The notes: generated from the letters alone by a model not told the origin. 16,732 nt of DNA from UBA7359 sp964523895 (GCA_964523895.1 CAZGBJ010000037.1:1-16732), one strand, 5' to 3'. Counted from the first letter of the stretch, positions 6,931 through 14,077 are shown. Numbers and translations: made by a program.

Positions 6931-7185
6931 ATGGTAAAAGAAAAAATTGAAGCAATACTTTCGGATGTGTCAAACGCATTACCTGAAGATCTGCACAATT
7001 TTAAACAGGATCTGGAAAATAATTTACGTGCAACACTCAATGCCTCTTTTTCGAAGATGGAGCTGGTAACACGTGAAGAATTTGATATTCAAACAGCATC
7101 GTTACAACGAACTAGAGCACAACTTGATACTTTGCAGGCAAAATTATCAGCATTAGAAAAACAATTGGACGAAACTAAAAAGTAA
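6931..7185 (+). CDS. ubiK: Ubiquinone biosynthesis accessory factor UbiK
   Basis: A small (84-residue) coiled-coil protein of the YqiC/BMFP family that, with the UbiJ lipid-binding protein, supports aerobic ubiquinone synthesis. The family core LVTREEFDIQTASLQRTR matches the E. coli segment LVSREEFDVQ, followed by a heptad-patterned C-terminal coil (DTLQAKLSALEKQLDE). An upstream in-frame ATG at 6868 would add 21 residues (MTYALAKHM...) that have no counterpart in the family; the ATG at 6931 gives the usual length and is preferred. No strong Shine-Dalgarno is seen at either. It is followed by comM/yifB on the same strand, a common neighbour. Confidence 0.88.
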   Translation: MVKEKIEAILSDVSNALPEDLHNFKQDLENNLRATLNASFSKMELVTREEFDIQTASLQRTRAQLDTLQAKLSALEKQLDETKK

Positions 7186-7219
7186 ATCAATACTTACAAG
7201 TATTTAATTCAATTGATTT
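7184..7219 (+). other. Overlapping stem-loops after ubiK
   Basis: Right at the ubiK stop, AATACTT-AC-AAGTATT (7189-7204) forms a 7-bp hairpin, and an alternative outer pairing AAATCAAT (7184-7191)/ATTGATTT (7212-7219) is followed by a further T. All pairs are A-T rich, so this is at best a weak terminator or attenuator before comM. Confidence 0.3.
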
Positions 7220-7267
7220 TGTTGGTTGAATATAAAAGTTTTTACTATTAATCAAGGATGATGAAAT

Positions 7268-8800
7268 ATGAGTGTAGCTATAATCTATTCGCGTGCGCAG
7301 GATGGTATCAACGCGCCATTAGTCACAGTAGAAGTCCATCTCTCCCGCGGTCTTCCCAGTTTTGCAATTGTCGGGCTTCCAGAAATAACTGTTAAAGAAA
7401 GCAAAGAACGTGTTCGTAGTGCTATTCTGAATAATCAGTTTGAATTTCCACTCAGTAGAATCACAATCAATTTAGCGCCAGCCGATCTCCCTAAAGAAGG
7501 CGGGCGTTTCGATTTACCCATTGCGCTCGGAATTTTAATTGCTTCGGGGCAAATTCCTGAAAATGGAATAAAGGATCATGAAGCGATTGGTGAATTATCG
7601 TTAACGGGTGACTTAAGACCTATTACTGGTGTGCTACCTGTTTCTTTGGCAATGAAAAAATCCAGGCGCAGTTTAATACTACCAATGATGAACGCAGATG
7701 AAGCCTCACTGGTTGAAGATACAGTATGCAAACCAGCAACACATTTACTCGAAGTTTGCGCACATGTATCAGGAACAAAATCACTTGAGATACACCAAAG
7801 AAAACAAACGAACTCTTCGGTTCAGTACGAAACTGATCTGGATGATATTTATGGGCATGAACATGCCAAACGAGCATTAGAAATCGCAGCTAGCGGCGGA
7901 CACAATTTATTAATGGTTGGCCCTCCAGGTTCTGGCAAAACCATGTTGGCTGAACGCATGCCAGGCATCATGCCACCAATGACGGAAAATCAATCGCTAG
8001 AAAGTGCCGCTATTGCATCGATAAGCCGACATGGTTTTTCATCGCAATTCTGGAAACAACGAGTCATTCGCTCGCCGCATCACTCAGCCTCAGCCGTGGC
8101 ATTGGTTGGCGGTGGCAGTCATCCCAAACCCGGCGAAATTTCGCTCGCTCACAATGGCATATTATTTCTTGATGAACTGCCTGAATTTGATCGGAAAGTT
8201 TTAGAAGTACTACGTGAACCACTGGAATCTGGTCGCATCGTTATATCTCGTGCGGCTAAACAAGTTGAATATCCGGCTAATTTTCAACTTATCGCTGCGA
8301 TGAATCCCTGCCCCTGTGGTTATCTAGGCGATAAAAGTAGTCGTTGTCGATGCACCGAAGAACAAATCAATCGTTACCAGCATAAAATTTCCGGACCACT
8401 CATGGATCGACTTGATATGGTTATAGAAGTACACAGCATACCTAACGCTATTATTAATCAAACAAAAGATGAAAATGCCGAAAGTAGTTCAACGATACGA
8501 CGACGTGTTATTAATGCATTTAATAAACAACTGGATCGGAGTGGCGCTGTAAATTCAGAACTAAAAACAGGAGATATTGAAAAACATTGCCAGTTAAACG
8601 ATAACGACAAAGCATTATTACAAACAGCAACAACAAAACTAGGATTATCCGGACGTGCAATTCATCGTATTATGAAAGTGGCCAGAACCATAGCCGACTT
8701 ATCTAATAGCGAAAAAATATTAACTCAACACCTCAGCGAAGCAATCAGCTATCGACAAAAAATAAATCAACAGCAACGAATGATGTCATCAGAAATTTAA
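7268..8800 (+). CDS. comM: YifB/ComM family Mg-chelatase-like AAA+ ATPase
   Basis: A 510-residue AAA+ protein. The N-terminal ChlI/Lon-protease-like domain spans about 1-170, including the family motifs AIVGLPEITVKESKERVRSA and NLAPADLPKEGG. The Mg-chelatase ATPase domain follows, with Walker A GPPGSGKT (218-225), Walker B ILFLDE (298-303) and arginine in GPLMDRLD (R381), plus a cysteine cluster C348, C350, C360, C362. The C-terminal Mg_chelatase_C helical domain ends the protein. Despite the name, it is not a magnesium chelatase; in Vibrio cholerae ComM is a hexameric helicase that extends strand exchange during natural transformation. AAGGA lies about 10 nt before the ATG. It follows ubiK by 82 bp. 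No competence genes lie nearby, so its presence alone does not show transformability. Confidence 0.93.
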   Translation: MSVAIIYSRAQDGINAPLVTVEVHLSRGLPSFAIVGLPEITVKESKERVRSAILNNQFEFPLSRITINLAPADLPKEGGRFDLPIALGILIASGQIPENGIKDHEAIGELSLTGDLRPITGVLPVSLAMKKSRRSLILPMMNADEASLVEDTVCKPATHLLEVCAHVSGTKSLEIHQRKQTNSSVQYETDLDDIYGHEHAKRALEIAASGGHNLLMVGPPGSGKTMLAERMPGIMPPMTENQSLESAAIASISRHGFSSQFWKQRVIRSPHHSASAVALVGGGSHPKPGEISLAHNGILFLDELPEFDRKVLEVLREPLESGRIVISRAAKQVEYPANFQLIAAMNPCPCGYLGDKSSRCRCTEEQINRYQHKISGPLMDRLDMVIEVHSIPNAIINQTKDENAESSSTIRRRVINAFNKQLDRSGAVNSELKTGDIEKHCQLNDNDKALLQTATTKLGLSGRAIHRIMKVARTIADLSNSEKILTQHLSEAISYRQKINQQQRMMSSEI

Positions 8801-8842
8801 TCCTCGCTTGAATACTATGCTTGTTTAAGGTGAAATGAACCT

Positions 8843-9223
8843 ATGACAGAGAAACAATACGATATTAGCATCTCAAGCAAAACCAGTTATATTGCAGAGC
8901 AATCCTCACCTGATCTGGCGCGCTATGTTTTTGCTTACACTATAACAATCACTAATGTAGGACTTGTTCCTGCCACTTTATTGCGCCGACATTGGTTAAT
9001 TACAGATGCTAATTGTAAAGTACAGGAAGTCAGGGGTGATGGCGTCATAGGTCAACAACCTCACCTTATCCCCGAAGAGTCATACCAATATACCAGTGCC
9101 GCAGTACTGGAAACCCCCGTGGGCTGTATGCAAGGCTCGTATGAAATGGTCGGAGATGACGGTGTCGAGTTTGAAGCACCCATACCGGTTTTCAATCTTT
9201 CTATACCTAACGTACTACAATAG
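8843..9223 (+). CDS. apaG: ApaG protein (FN3-like domain)
   Basis: A 126-residue cytosolic protein with a single fibronectin-III-like fold. The central block GDGVIGQQPHLIPEESYQY and the following SAAVLETPVGCMQGSYEM are diagnostic of ApaG. The family is linked to cobalt/magnesium sensitivity in enterobacteria, but its molecular role is not settled. AAGGTG precedes the ATG by about 11 nt. The stop is 2 bp before the apaH start, so the pair is probably translated together, as in many gammaproteobacteria. Confidence 0.94.
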   Translation: MTEKQYDISISSKTSYIAEQSSPDLARYVFAYTITITNVGLVPATLLRRHWLITDANCKVQEVRGDGVIGQQPHLIPEESYQYTSAAVLETPVGCMQGSYEMVGDDGVEFEAPIPVFNLSIPNVLQ

Positions 9224-9225
9224 CC

Positions 9226-10065
9226 ATGAGCACCTACGTCATAGGTGACCTGCAAGGCTGTTATTTCGAACTTCAAAATCTGCTAGACAAGATAAATTTT
9301 AATAAAACAAATGATCGACTCTGGTTTGTTGGCGACATCGTTAATCGAGGTCCTGATTCATTAGCCTGCCTGCGCTTCGTTAAATCACTCGGTACAAATG
9401 CGAAAACAGTACTCGGTAATCACGACCTGCATTTATTAGCTATTGCCAATAAAGTTCGGAAACCACATCGTAAAGATACTGTTGATGAGATATTAATTGC
9501 AGATGATTCAGAAGAATTACTTAAGTGGCTAAAACATCAACCACTACTTGTCACTGAGCCTGAATTTCACTACACAATGATACATGCCGGCTTACCTCCA
9601 CAATGGTCATTAGACCAAGCAAAAGAACTTGCACAAGAAACAGAATCATTATTACAAAGCGAACAATTCAATGACTTCATACATCAAATGTATGGCGACC
9701 AACCCGACACATGGTCAAACACATTGAAAGATGCTGACCGACATCGTTTTATTATTAATTGCTTCACCCGTATCCGATATTGTGACAAGAGTGGGAGACT
9801 TAACTTAAAAGAAAAATGTCCTCCTGGCTCACAAGATAAACAATTAACTCCCTGGTATGCATTGCCAGAACGTAAAACAAAAAAAAATAAAATTATCTTC
9901 GGACATTGGTCGACGGTACGCCTAGGAAACGAAAAAGACTTTAAACAATACAATGTCTACCCAATAGATACGGGATGTTTATGGGGTGGAGAGTTAACTG
10001 CAATGCGATTAGAAGATGAAAAGTTATTCAGTATTCCATCACAGCAAGAGAAGTTTCAAAAATAA
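9226..10065 (+). CDS. apaH: Symmetrical bis(5'-nucleosyl)-tetraphosphatase
   Basis: ApaH splits Ap4A symmetrically into two ADP and, in E. coli, also removes Np4 caps from RNA. The 279-residue product has the metallophosphatase motifs in order: GDLQGC (7-12), GDIVNRGPD, LGNHDLH, a later HAGLPP and IIFGHWS close to the C terminus. Length and motif order are normal, so the gene is intact. It starts 2 bp after apaG. Its last part (codons from about IIFGHW onward) is present a second time at 10868-11041, beyond the higBA module; the copies are about 93% identical over 153 nt but end in different tails (QQEKFQK here). The 3' part of this gene may therefore be a recombinant allele. Confidence 0.95.
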   Translation: MSTYVIGDLQGCYFELQNLLDKINFNKTNDRLWFVGDIVNRGPDSLACLRFVKSLGTNAKTVLGNHDLHLLAIANKVRKPHRKDTVDEILIADDSEELLKWLKHQPLLVTEPEFHYTMIHAGLPPQWSLDQAKELAQETESLLQSEQFNDFIHQMYGDQPDTWSNTLKDADRHRFIINCFTRIRYCDKSGRLNLKEKCPPGSQDKQLTPWYALPERKTKKNKIIFGHWSTVRLGNEKDFKQYNVYPIDTGCLWGGELTAMRLEDEKLFSIPSQQEKFQK

Positions 10066-10080
10066 TATTTTCTTTTCAGG

Positions 10081-10482
10081 CTAAATAAACACTAACGGCG
10101 AAACATGGAATCGATTACTGATTTTTTTTATCTGCTCAATATTTAGTGCTCTTTTCCCCGTTAATATTTCAGACACCACGCCTTGGCTTCCTATTTCCTT
10201 TAAGTCAGATTGTTTTAACCCATGTTCTTGCATAAGATATTTTAAAACCTCTACAGGAGAAGCATCTTTTATTTTATATTCATTATTCTCATAGTTTTCT
10301 ATCAGGTTTCCTATCGTTTCCATTATTGGTGCTAACTTATGATTTTGCTTATTTCCTACTTCATCAACTAAGCTATCTAATGTTTTAACTAAGGCCTGAT
10401 ACTCATCATCAGAATGTGGCACTGAGAATATAGTTTTGATACTTGGCCACACTTTCGAGATATTCTTTAATTGACTATTCAT
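10081..10482 (-). CDS. higA: HigA-type antitoxin (XRE helix-turn-helix)
   Basis: A 133-residue antitoxin from the chosen start. The N-terminal part is acidic and helical, as in E. coli HigA, and would bind the toxin. The C-terminal part is an XRE-like DNA-binding domain, LKQSDLKEIGSQGVVSEILTG, followed by KRALNIEQIKKISNRFHVSP. The ATG at 10482 overlaps the higB stop as ATGA and has GGA about 7 nt upstream; an ATG at 10494 would add four residues and is possible. It should neutralise HigB and repress the operon through the dyad at 10776-10800. It converges on apaH with 15 bp between stops, which marks the left edge of the islet. Confidence 0.88.
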   Translation of the reverse strand: MNSQLKNISKVWPSIKTIFSVPHSDDEYQALVKTLDSLVDEVGNKQNHKLAPIMETIGNLIENYENNEYKIKDASPVEVLKYLMQEHGLKQSDLKEIGSQGVVSEILTGKRALNIEQIKKISNRFHVSPLVFI

Positions 10483-10769
10483 GATTTTTTCCATTTCTCT
10501 TTATCATATTCTTTGTGTGTTAACACATGGCGAATATATAAACATTGAGTATTGTAGTGTATCGCTGCGATGAGTCTTATCTTATTACCACCTATATTAA
10601 ACACAGTTAAATTACCCACCTTATCTACACTTGGAAATATCTTTCTCAATTTCGAGAAATTAGCTATTTCACTATGTTTAACAATTCGATACCACGCATC
10701 CAGTGAAACCGAAGTATTAGAATGCTTTTCTGCAAATTCCAGCAATCTCCTTCGCGTAATAATATGCAT
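10479..10769 (-). CDS. higB: HigB-type mRNA interferase toxin
   Basis: A 96-residue basic protein of the HigB toxin family, with the pattern H-(x)n-AWYRIVKHSEIANFSKLRKIFPSVDKVG then VFNIGGNKIRLIAAIHY and a C-terminal VLTHKEYDKE. Family members cut mRNA, usually on the ribosome. The toxin gene precedes the antitoxin and overlaps it by 4 nt, the inverted order typical of higBA. No Shine-Dalgarno is seen; a promoter with -35 TTGCAA, 17-bp spacer and -10 TATATT would start transcription at the A of the ATG, so a leaderless mRNA is predicted. The module lies between full-length apaH and a duplicated apaH tail, a sign of horizontal arrival. Confidence 0.9.
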   Translation of the reverse strand: MHIITRRRLLEFAEKHSNTSVSLDAWYRIVKHSEIANFSKLRKIFPSVDKVGNLTVFNIGGNKIRLIAAIHYNTQCLYIRHVLTHKEYDKEKWKKS

Positions 10770-10775
10770 GATTCA

Positions 10776-10803
10776 AATATATCTCATAATGAGATATATT
10801 GCA
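10776..10803 (-). promoter_or_regulatory. higBA promoter and 25-bp palindromic operator
   Basis: A perfect inverted repeat, AATATATCTCAT (10776-10787) with its complement at 10789-10800 around one central base, lies 6 bp before the higB ATG. It coincides with a promoter on the minus strand: -35 TTGCAA (10798-10803), 17 bp, -10 TATATT (10776-10781). HigA bound here would cover both elements, giving simple autorepression. Confidence 0.75.
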
Positions 10804-10867
10804 AATAGAATTTTTGTATCTAGTAAGTGATAAATTTTCAACGTTTTGGCAACAGAGAATAATTAAG

Positions 10868-11041
10868 AATGAAATTATCTTCGGCCATTGGTCGACGGTA
10901 CGCCTAGGAAACGAAAAAGAGTTTAAACAATATAATGTTTATCCTCTTGATACAGGCTGTTTATGGGGTGGAGAGTTAACTGCAATGCGATTAGAAGATG
11001 AAAAGTTATTCAGTATTCCATCACAACGACCTAAGATATAA
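10868..11041 (+). pseudogene. apaH: Duplicated 3' fragment of apaH
   Basis: About 55 codons from just before IIFGHW to a TAA stop repeat the end of apaH. Over 51 codons (10874-11026, compared with 9892-10044) 142 of 153 bases match. Ten codons differ, eight of them silently; the two changes are Asp to Glu and Ile to Leu. The last 68 bases before the divergent tails (10958-11025 against 9976-10043) are identical. The tail is QRPKI instead of QQEKFQK. Upstream of the fragment faint resemblance to apaH may continue for some 25 bp and then stops. It lacks the metallophosphatase core and a real start, so it is not a working gene. Confidence 0.9.
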
Positions 11042-11065
11042 ATCTCAATTAACACTTCAAATTTG

Positions 11066-11353
11066 CTAATCAAGATGTTTAGCAATATCCATTCGTTTAT
11101 GCAGAATACGAACTATGAAAATACCCTCATCAGAAATTTGATAAAAAATGACATGGCTCTGATGTAAAAAACGATGATAACCAGATTTAATATCAGTAGC
11201 TTCGCTGCCCATTTGCGGATTCTTATCTAGAAGGTCAAAACAATTTTTGAGTGAGCTATAATAGAGTTCTGTTTGATTAAGACCAAAGTCTATTACAGAC
11301 CTTTCAAAAATAATCTCAATATCCTTGGCTGCGGCCTCTGAGAATTCAACCAT
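11066..11353 (-). CDS. parE: ParE/RelE-superfamily toxin
   Basis: A 95-residue toxin of the ParE type: an N-terminal helical hairpin (VEFSEAAAKDIEIIFERSVIDFG), then ALL-like strand segments GYHRFLHQSHVIFYQIS and IFIVRILHKRMD with the basic C-terminal motif. ParE family members poison DNA gyrase. The ATG directly follows the parD stop (TAA then ATG with no gap), so translation is coupled. It is the second toxin of this islet and faces the apaH fragment 24 bp away. RelE-like ribosome-dependent cleavage cannot be excluded from sequence alone, but pairing with a ParD antitoxin favours ParE. Confidence 0.87.
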   Translation of the reverse strand: MVEFSEAAAKDIEIIFERSVIDFGLNQTELYYSSLKNCFDLLDKNPQMGSEATDIKSGYHRFLHQSHVIFYQISDEGIFIVRILHKRMDIAKHLD

Positions 11354-11590
11354 TTACCTATCCTTTTGTTTTATACCCTTCCATATTTCATCAATCGTGC
11401 GTTTTGAAACTCCACTTTTCTCGCCAGCTACAAGTGCTTGAATTAACACTTCGCGTTTATCTTTTTGTTTCTGATCTTCGCGTATTAAATCACGGATGTA
11501 GTCACTAACGTTACTGTAATGACCTGTTTTGATCTGGGATTCGACCCATTTACGCATAAGATCTGGAAGAGAAACATTCATAGTCGCCAT
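11354..11590 (-). CDS. parD: ParD-type antitoxin (ribbon-helix-helix)
   Basis: A 78-residue antitoxin. The N-terminal MATMNVSLPDLMRKWVESQI and GHYSNVSDYIRDLIRED form the CopG/ParD ribbon-helix-helix DNA-binding domain; the charged C-terminal part (about 50-78) is the likely toxin-binding tail. The ATG at 11590 has AGGAGGT 6 nt upstream, one of the best ribosome binding sites in the window; a longer reading frame from 11629 would cross that site and the operator and is rejected. It probably represses its own promoter through the dyad at 11608-11634. Confidence 0.88.
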   Translation of the reverse strand: MATMNVSLPDLMRKWVESQIKTGHYSNVSDYIRDLIREDQKQKDKREVLIQALVAGEKSGVSKRTIDEIWKGIKQKDR

Positions 11591-11607
11591 AACAATACCT
11601 CCTAACA

Positions 11608-11639
11608 AAAGATTGGCATATTTTGGCAATCTTTGTCAA
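11608..11639 (-). promoter_or_regulatory. parDE operator and -35-like element
   Basis: AAAGATTG (11608-11615) and its complement CAATCTTT (11627-11634) form a perfect 8-bp dyad with an 11-bp centre, just upstream of the parD ribosome binding site. A consensus -35 TTGACA (minus strand, 11634-11639) abuts it; I see no convincing -10 at 16-18 bp, so the exact promoter is unsure. Binding of ParD or ParDE here would block transcription. Confidence 0.55.
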
Positions 11640-11649
11640 CATTAACAGT

Positions 11650-12135
11650 TCAAATTCGTTCTAATAAAACAAAACTATAATCAAACTCATTCTTCTCATT
11701 GGCTTTAAAACCTTCTCTCGATAACTCCTTCCATTCACTATGATCAAACTCAGGAAAAAACGTATCACCTTCTACTTCTGTATGCACTTCTGTTAAATAT
11801 AAATGTGTCGCCTGTTTTAATGTAGTTCGATAGATTTCTGCACCACCGGTAATCATCACTTCATCAGCATTGTTACAATGCTTCAATAGTTCATCCGGAC
11901 TTTGTAAAACAGTACAGCCTTCTGCTTGATAATGTGTATCCCGGGTAAGAATAATATTTTCCCGGCCCGGTAACGGCTTACCTATCGATTCATGAGTTTT
12001 ACGTCCCATCACTATGGGTTTCCCCATGGTTAATTTTTTGAAGTTTTGTAGATCAGCAGAAAGCTTCCAGGGCAAATCACCTTTAGCACCAATAACACCA
12101 TTACGATCCATAGCTACAATAAGGGAAAGTTTCAT
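11650..12135 (-). CDS. folA: Dihydrofolate reductase
   Basis: Reduces dihydrofolate to tetrahydrofolate with NADPH, regenerating the cofactor used up by ThyA. At 161 residues it is the normal chromosomal type-I DHFR length. Visible motifs are LSLIVAMDRNGVIG at the N terminus, GDLPWKLSADLQNFKKLT with the catalytic acid D28, the cofactor motif GKPIVMGRKTHESIGKPLPGR, and ITGGAEIYR in the second cofactor loop. It begins 20 bp after the thyA stop, without a clear Shine-Dalgarno, so it may depend on coupling. It is the last gene of lgt-thyA-folA; the parDE unit follows on the same strand with its own promoter. Confidence 0.96.
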   Translation of the reverse strand: MKLSLIVAMDRNGVIGAKGDLPWKLSADLQNFKKLTMGKPIVMGRKTHESIGKPLPGRENIILTRDTHYQAEGCTVLQSPDELLKHCNNADEVMITGGAEIYRTTLKQATHLYLTEVHTEVEGDTFFPEFDHSEWKELSREGFKANEKNEFDYSFVLLERI

Positions 12136-12155
12136 TCGTCTGTTTCTGTGTAGTA

Positions 12156-13105
12156 TTAAATTGCTATGGGTGCTGAAATACTCGGGTGAGCCTGATAATT
12201 GATTAACTCAAAGTCTTCATAAGCAAATTTAAATATATCGCTTACTTCCGGATTAATTTTCATCACAGGCAAAGGATAAGGTTCGCGCTCTAATTGTGTC
12301 TCAACTTGTTCCAGATGATTTAGATAGATATGTGCGTCACCAAACGTATGCACNNNNNNNNNNNNNNNNNNNNNNNNNNNNNNNNNNNNNNNNNNNNNNN
12401 NNNNNNNNNNNNNNNNNNNNNNNNNNNNNNNNNNNNNNNNNNNNNNNNNNNNNTCTCAACTTGTTCCAGATGATTTAGATAGATATGTGCGTCACCAAAC
12501 GTATGCACGAAATCACCGAGCTTTAAATTCGTGACTTGTGCAATCATCATCGTTAACAAAGCATAGGAGGCAATATTAAATGGCACACCCAGCAAGATAT
12601 CTGCGCTACGTTGATATAACTGACAAGAAAGTTTTCCATCACTCACATAAAACTGAAAAAAAGCATGGCAAGGCATTAATGCCATTTTATCCAGCTCACC
12701 CACATTCCAGGCACTGACAATCAAACGCCGTGAATCGGGATCACTTTTTATCAATTCAATTACATTAGAGATTTGATCGATTGTTTCACCAGAACTCGTG
12801 TTCCACGATCGCCATTGCGCACCATAGACTGGGCCAAGACCACCATTTTCATCAGCCCATTCATCCCAGATACGAACACCATTATCTTTCAAATATTGAA
12901 TATTGGTTTCACCATTCAAAAACCAGAGTAGTTCATGAATTATTGATTTAAGATGACATTTTTTAGTCGTGACTAAAGGAAAGCCCTTGTTTAAATCAAA
13001 TCGCATTTGGTAACCAAAGACACTAACTGTCCCAGTGCCGGTTCGATCTTGTTTCTTAAAACCGCTTTCTTTTACGTGCTTTAACAAGTCCAAGTATTGT
13101 TTCAT
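12156..13105 (-). CDS. thyA: Thymidylate synthase (interrupted by an assembly gap)
   Basis: Makes dTMP from dUMP with methylenetetrahydrofolate. The N-terminal 217 residues read from 13105 with the folate/dUMP signatures, active-site C146 in LMPCHAFFQFYV, SRR at 125-127 for phosphate binding and CQLYQRSAD. The C-terminal 65 residues, ending APIAI as in E. coli, read from 12353 to 12156. The 100 Ns between them are an artefact: 12299-12353 and 12454-12508 are the same 55 bp. Removing 155 bp joins the frames and gives exactly 264 residues, the E. coli length, so the gene is intact. It is followed by folA at 20 bp and preceded by lgt. Confidence 0.95.
12299..12508. other. Assembly gap with duplicated 55-bp contig ends
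   Basis: Exactly 100 Ns (12354-12453) are flanked by two identical 55-bp copies (12299-12353 and 12454-12508) of an internal thyA segment. Two contigs sharing a terminal overlap, probably the assembler's k-mer, were scaffolded rather than merged. No biological sequence appears to be missing. All coordinates above 12353 are shifted by +155 relative to the true chromosome. Confidence 0.93.
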
Positions 13106-13138
13106 CTTAATCTCTGTAAATATTTATACTACTTGTGA

Positions 13139-13185
13139 CCGCCATGGATGGCGGAAATACTTGCAATGCAGGAGCAATTGCAAGT
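13139..13185. repeat. Paired stem-loops between lgt and thyA
   Basis: The 86-bp lgt-thyA spacer holds two adjacent palindromes. The first is CCGCCAT-GG-ATGGCGG (13139-13154), G+C-rich against its AT-rich surroundings. The second is ACTTGCAAT (13159-13167) and ATTGCAAGT (13177-13185) around a 9-nt loop GCAGGAGCA. The compact double-palindrome form resembles dispersed REP-like elements found in gammaproteobacterial spacers, but one copy alone cannot prove a family. It may also tune the lgt/thyA mRNA ratio. Confidence 0.6.
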
Positions 13186-13191
13186 GCTTCA

Positions 13192-13977
13192 TTAATTTTT
13201 CCTATACGCCATAAGCATCCATATCACACCCAATATTATCATAGGCAGTGATAGCAACTGTCCCTGAGTTAGCCAATCAAACGCAACATAGCCAATATGC
13301 TGATCCGGCACACGGACAAATTCAACCAGTGATCTGAAAACACCATATCCAAGTAGAAACAAACCAGAGATTGCCATCATGGGTCTTGGCTTTGAAGAAA
13401 ACCACCATAAAATAATAAACAGTAACATGCCTTCCAATAGAACTTCATACAACTGCGAAGGATGTCTGGCAATACCGCCCGCTGCAGGGTCAGGAAAAAT
13501 CATTGCCCAGGGTAAATCACTAGGACTTCCCCAAAGTTCACCATTGATAAAATTTCCAATCCTGCCACAACCAAGACCTACTGGAACGACTGGTGCAATA
13601 AAATCTGTCACTCTGAAAAAAGGCTTGTTAATTTTATGAGCAAAAAACCAGACTGCGACAAGCACACCGATCAAACCACCGTGAAATGACATGCCACCCT
13701 GTTGCAGATAAAAGATCTCAATCGGATGCTGAATATAATACGAAAAATTATAAAAAATCACCGAACCTAAACGACCGCCAAGAATAATACCGAGCATGGC
13801 ATAAAAAATCAGATCGGAGATTTGCTCATTACTAAACTCCCAATGAGACTGCTTACCTCGATAGCGTAACAACAGCCATGCCGCCAAAATACCCACGACA
13901 TAGGTAATACCATACCAATGTATTTTCACGAGCCCCATATCTAAGGCAACAGGATCAATATCTGGATAAGTTATCAT
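13192..13977 (-). CDS. lgt: Prolipoprotein diacylglyceryl transferase
   Basis: An inner-membrane enzyme that moves diacylglycerol from phosphatidylglycerol to the lipobox cysteine of prolipoproteins, the first step of lipoprotein maturation. The 261-residue product shows about seven hydrophobic helices and the Lgt signatures: GGMSFHGGL with H99, GCGRIGNFINGELWG with R139, N142 and E147, and HPSQLYE at 172-178. These match the essential H103, R143, N146 and E151 of E. coli. Length is slightly below the E. coli protein (291). No Shine-Dalgarno is evident before the ATG. It heads the lgt-thyA-folA group, with hairpins in the spacer to thyA. The divergent 100-bp spacer at 13978-14077 holds its promoter, which I cannot define. 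Confidence 0.95.
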   Translation of the reverse strand: MITYPDIDPVALDMGLVKIHWYGITYVVGILAAWLLLRYRGKQSHWEFSNEQISDLIFYAMLGIILGGRLGSVIFYNFSYYIQHPIEIFYLQQGGMSFHGGLIGVLVAVWFFAHKINKPFFRVTDFIAPVVPVGLGCGRIGNFINGELWGSPSDLPWAMIFPDPAAGGIARHPSQLYEVLLEGMLLFIILWWFSSKPRPMMAISGLFLLGYGVFRSLVEFVRVPDQHIGYVAFDWLTQGQLLSLPMIILGVIWMLMAYRKN

Positions 13978-14077
13978 TGTAAGTAAATACTAACATTTAA
14001 GTAAAAATTAAATTTAAGAAACTGCCTGATGCAGCCGATAAAAAAGAGCATGCAACTATACCTAAATAATATTAATA

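Noticed and set aside
10799..11041. An 80-codon open frame on the plus strand after higB
   Set aside because: It begins in the higB promoter region and most of it is the duplicated apaH tail without a catalytic core, so it is listed as a pseudogene fragment, not a gene.
10081..11629. A prophage or transposon carrying the toxin-antitoxin genes
   Set aside because: No integrase, transposase, terminal inverted repeats or target-site duplication is visible; only the apaH tail duplication supports mobility.
12156..13105. thyA as a broken gene or with a real insertion
   Set aside because: The break is 100 Ns between two copies of the same 55 bp; collapsing them restores frame and normal length.
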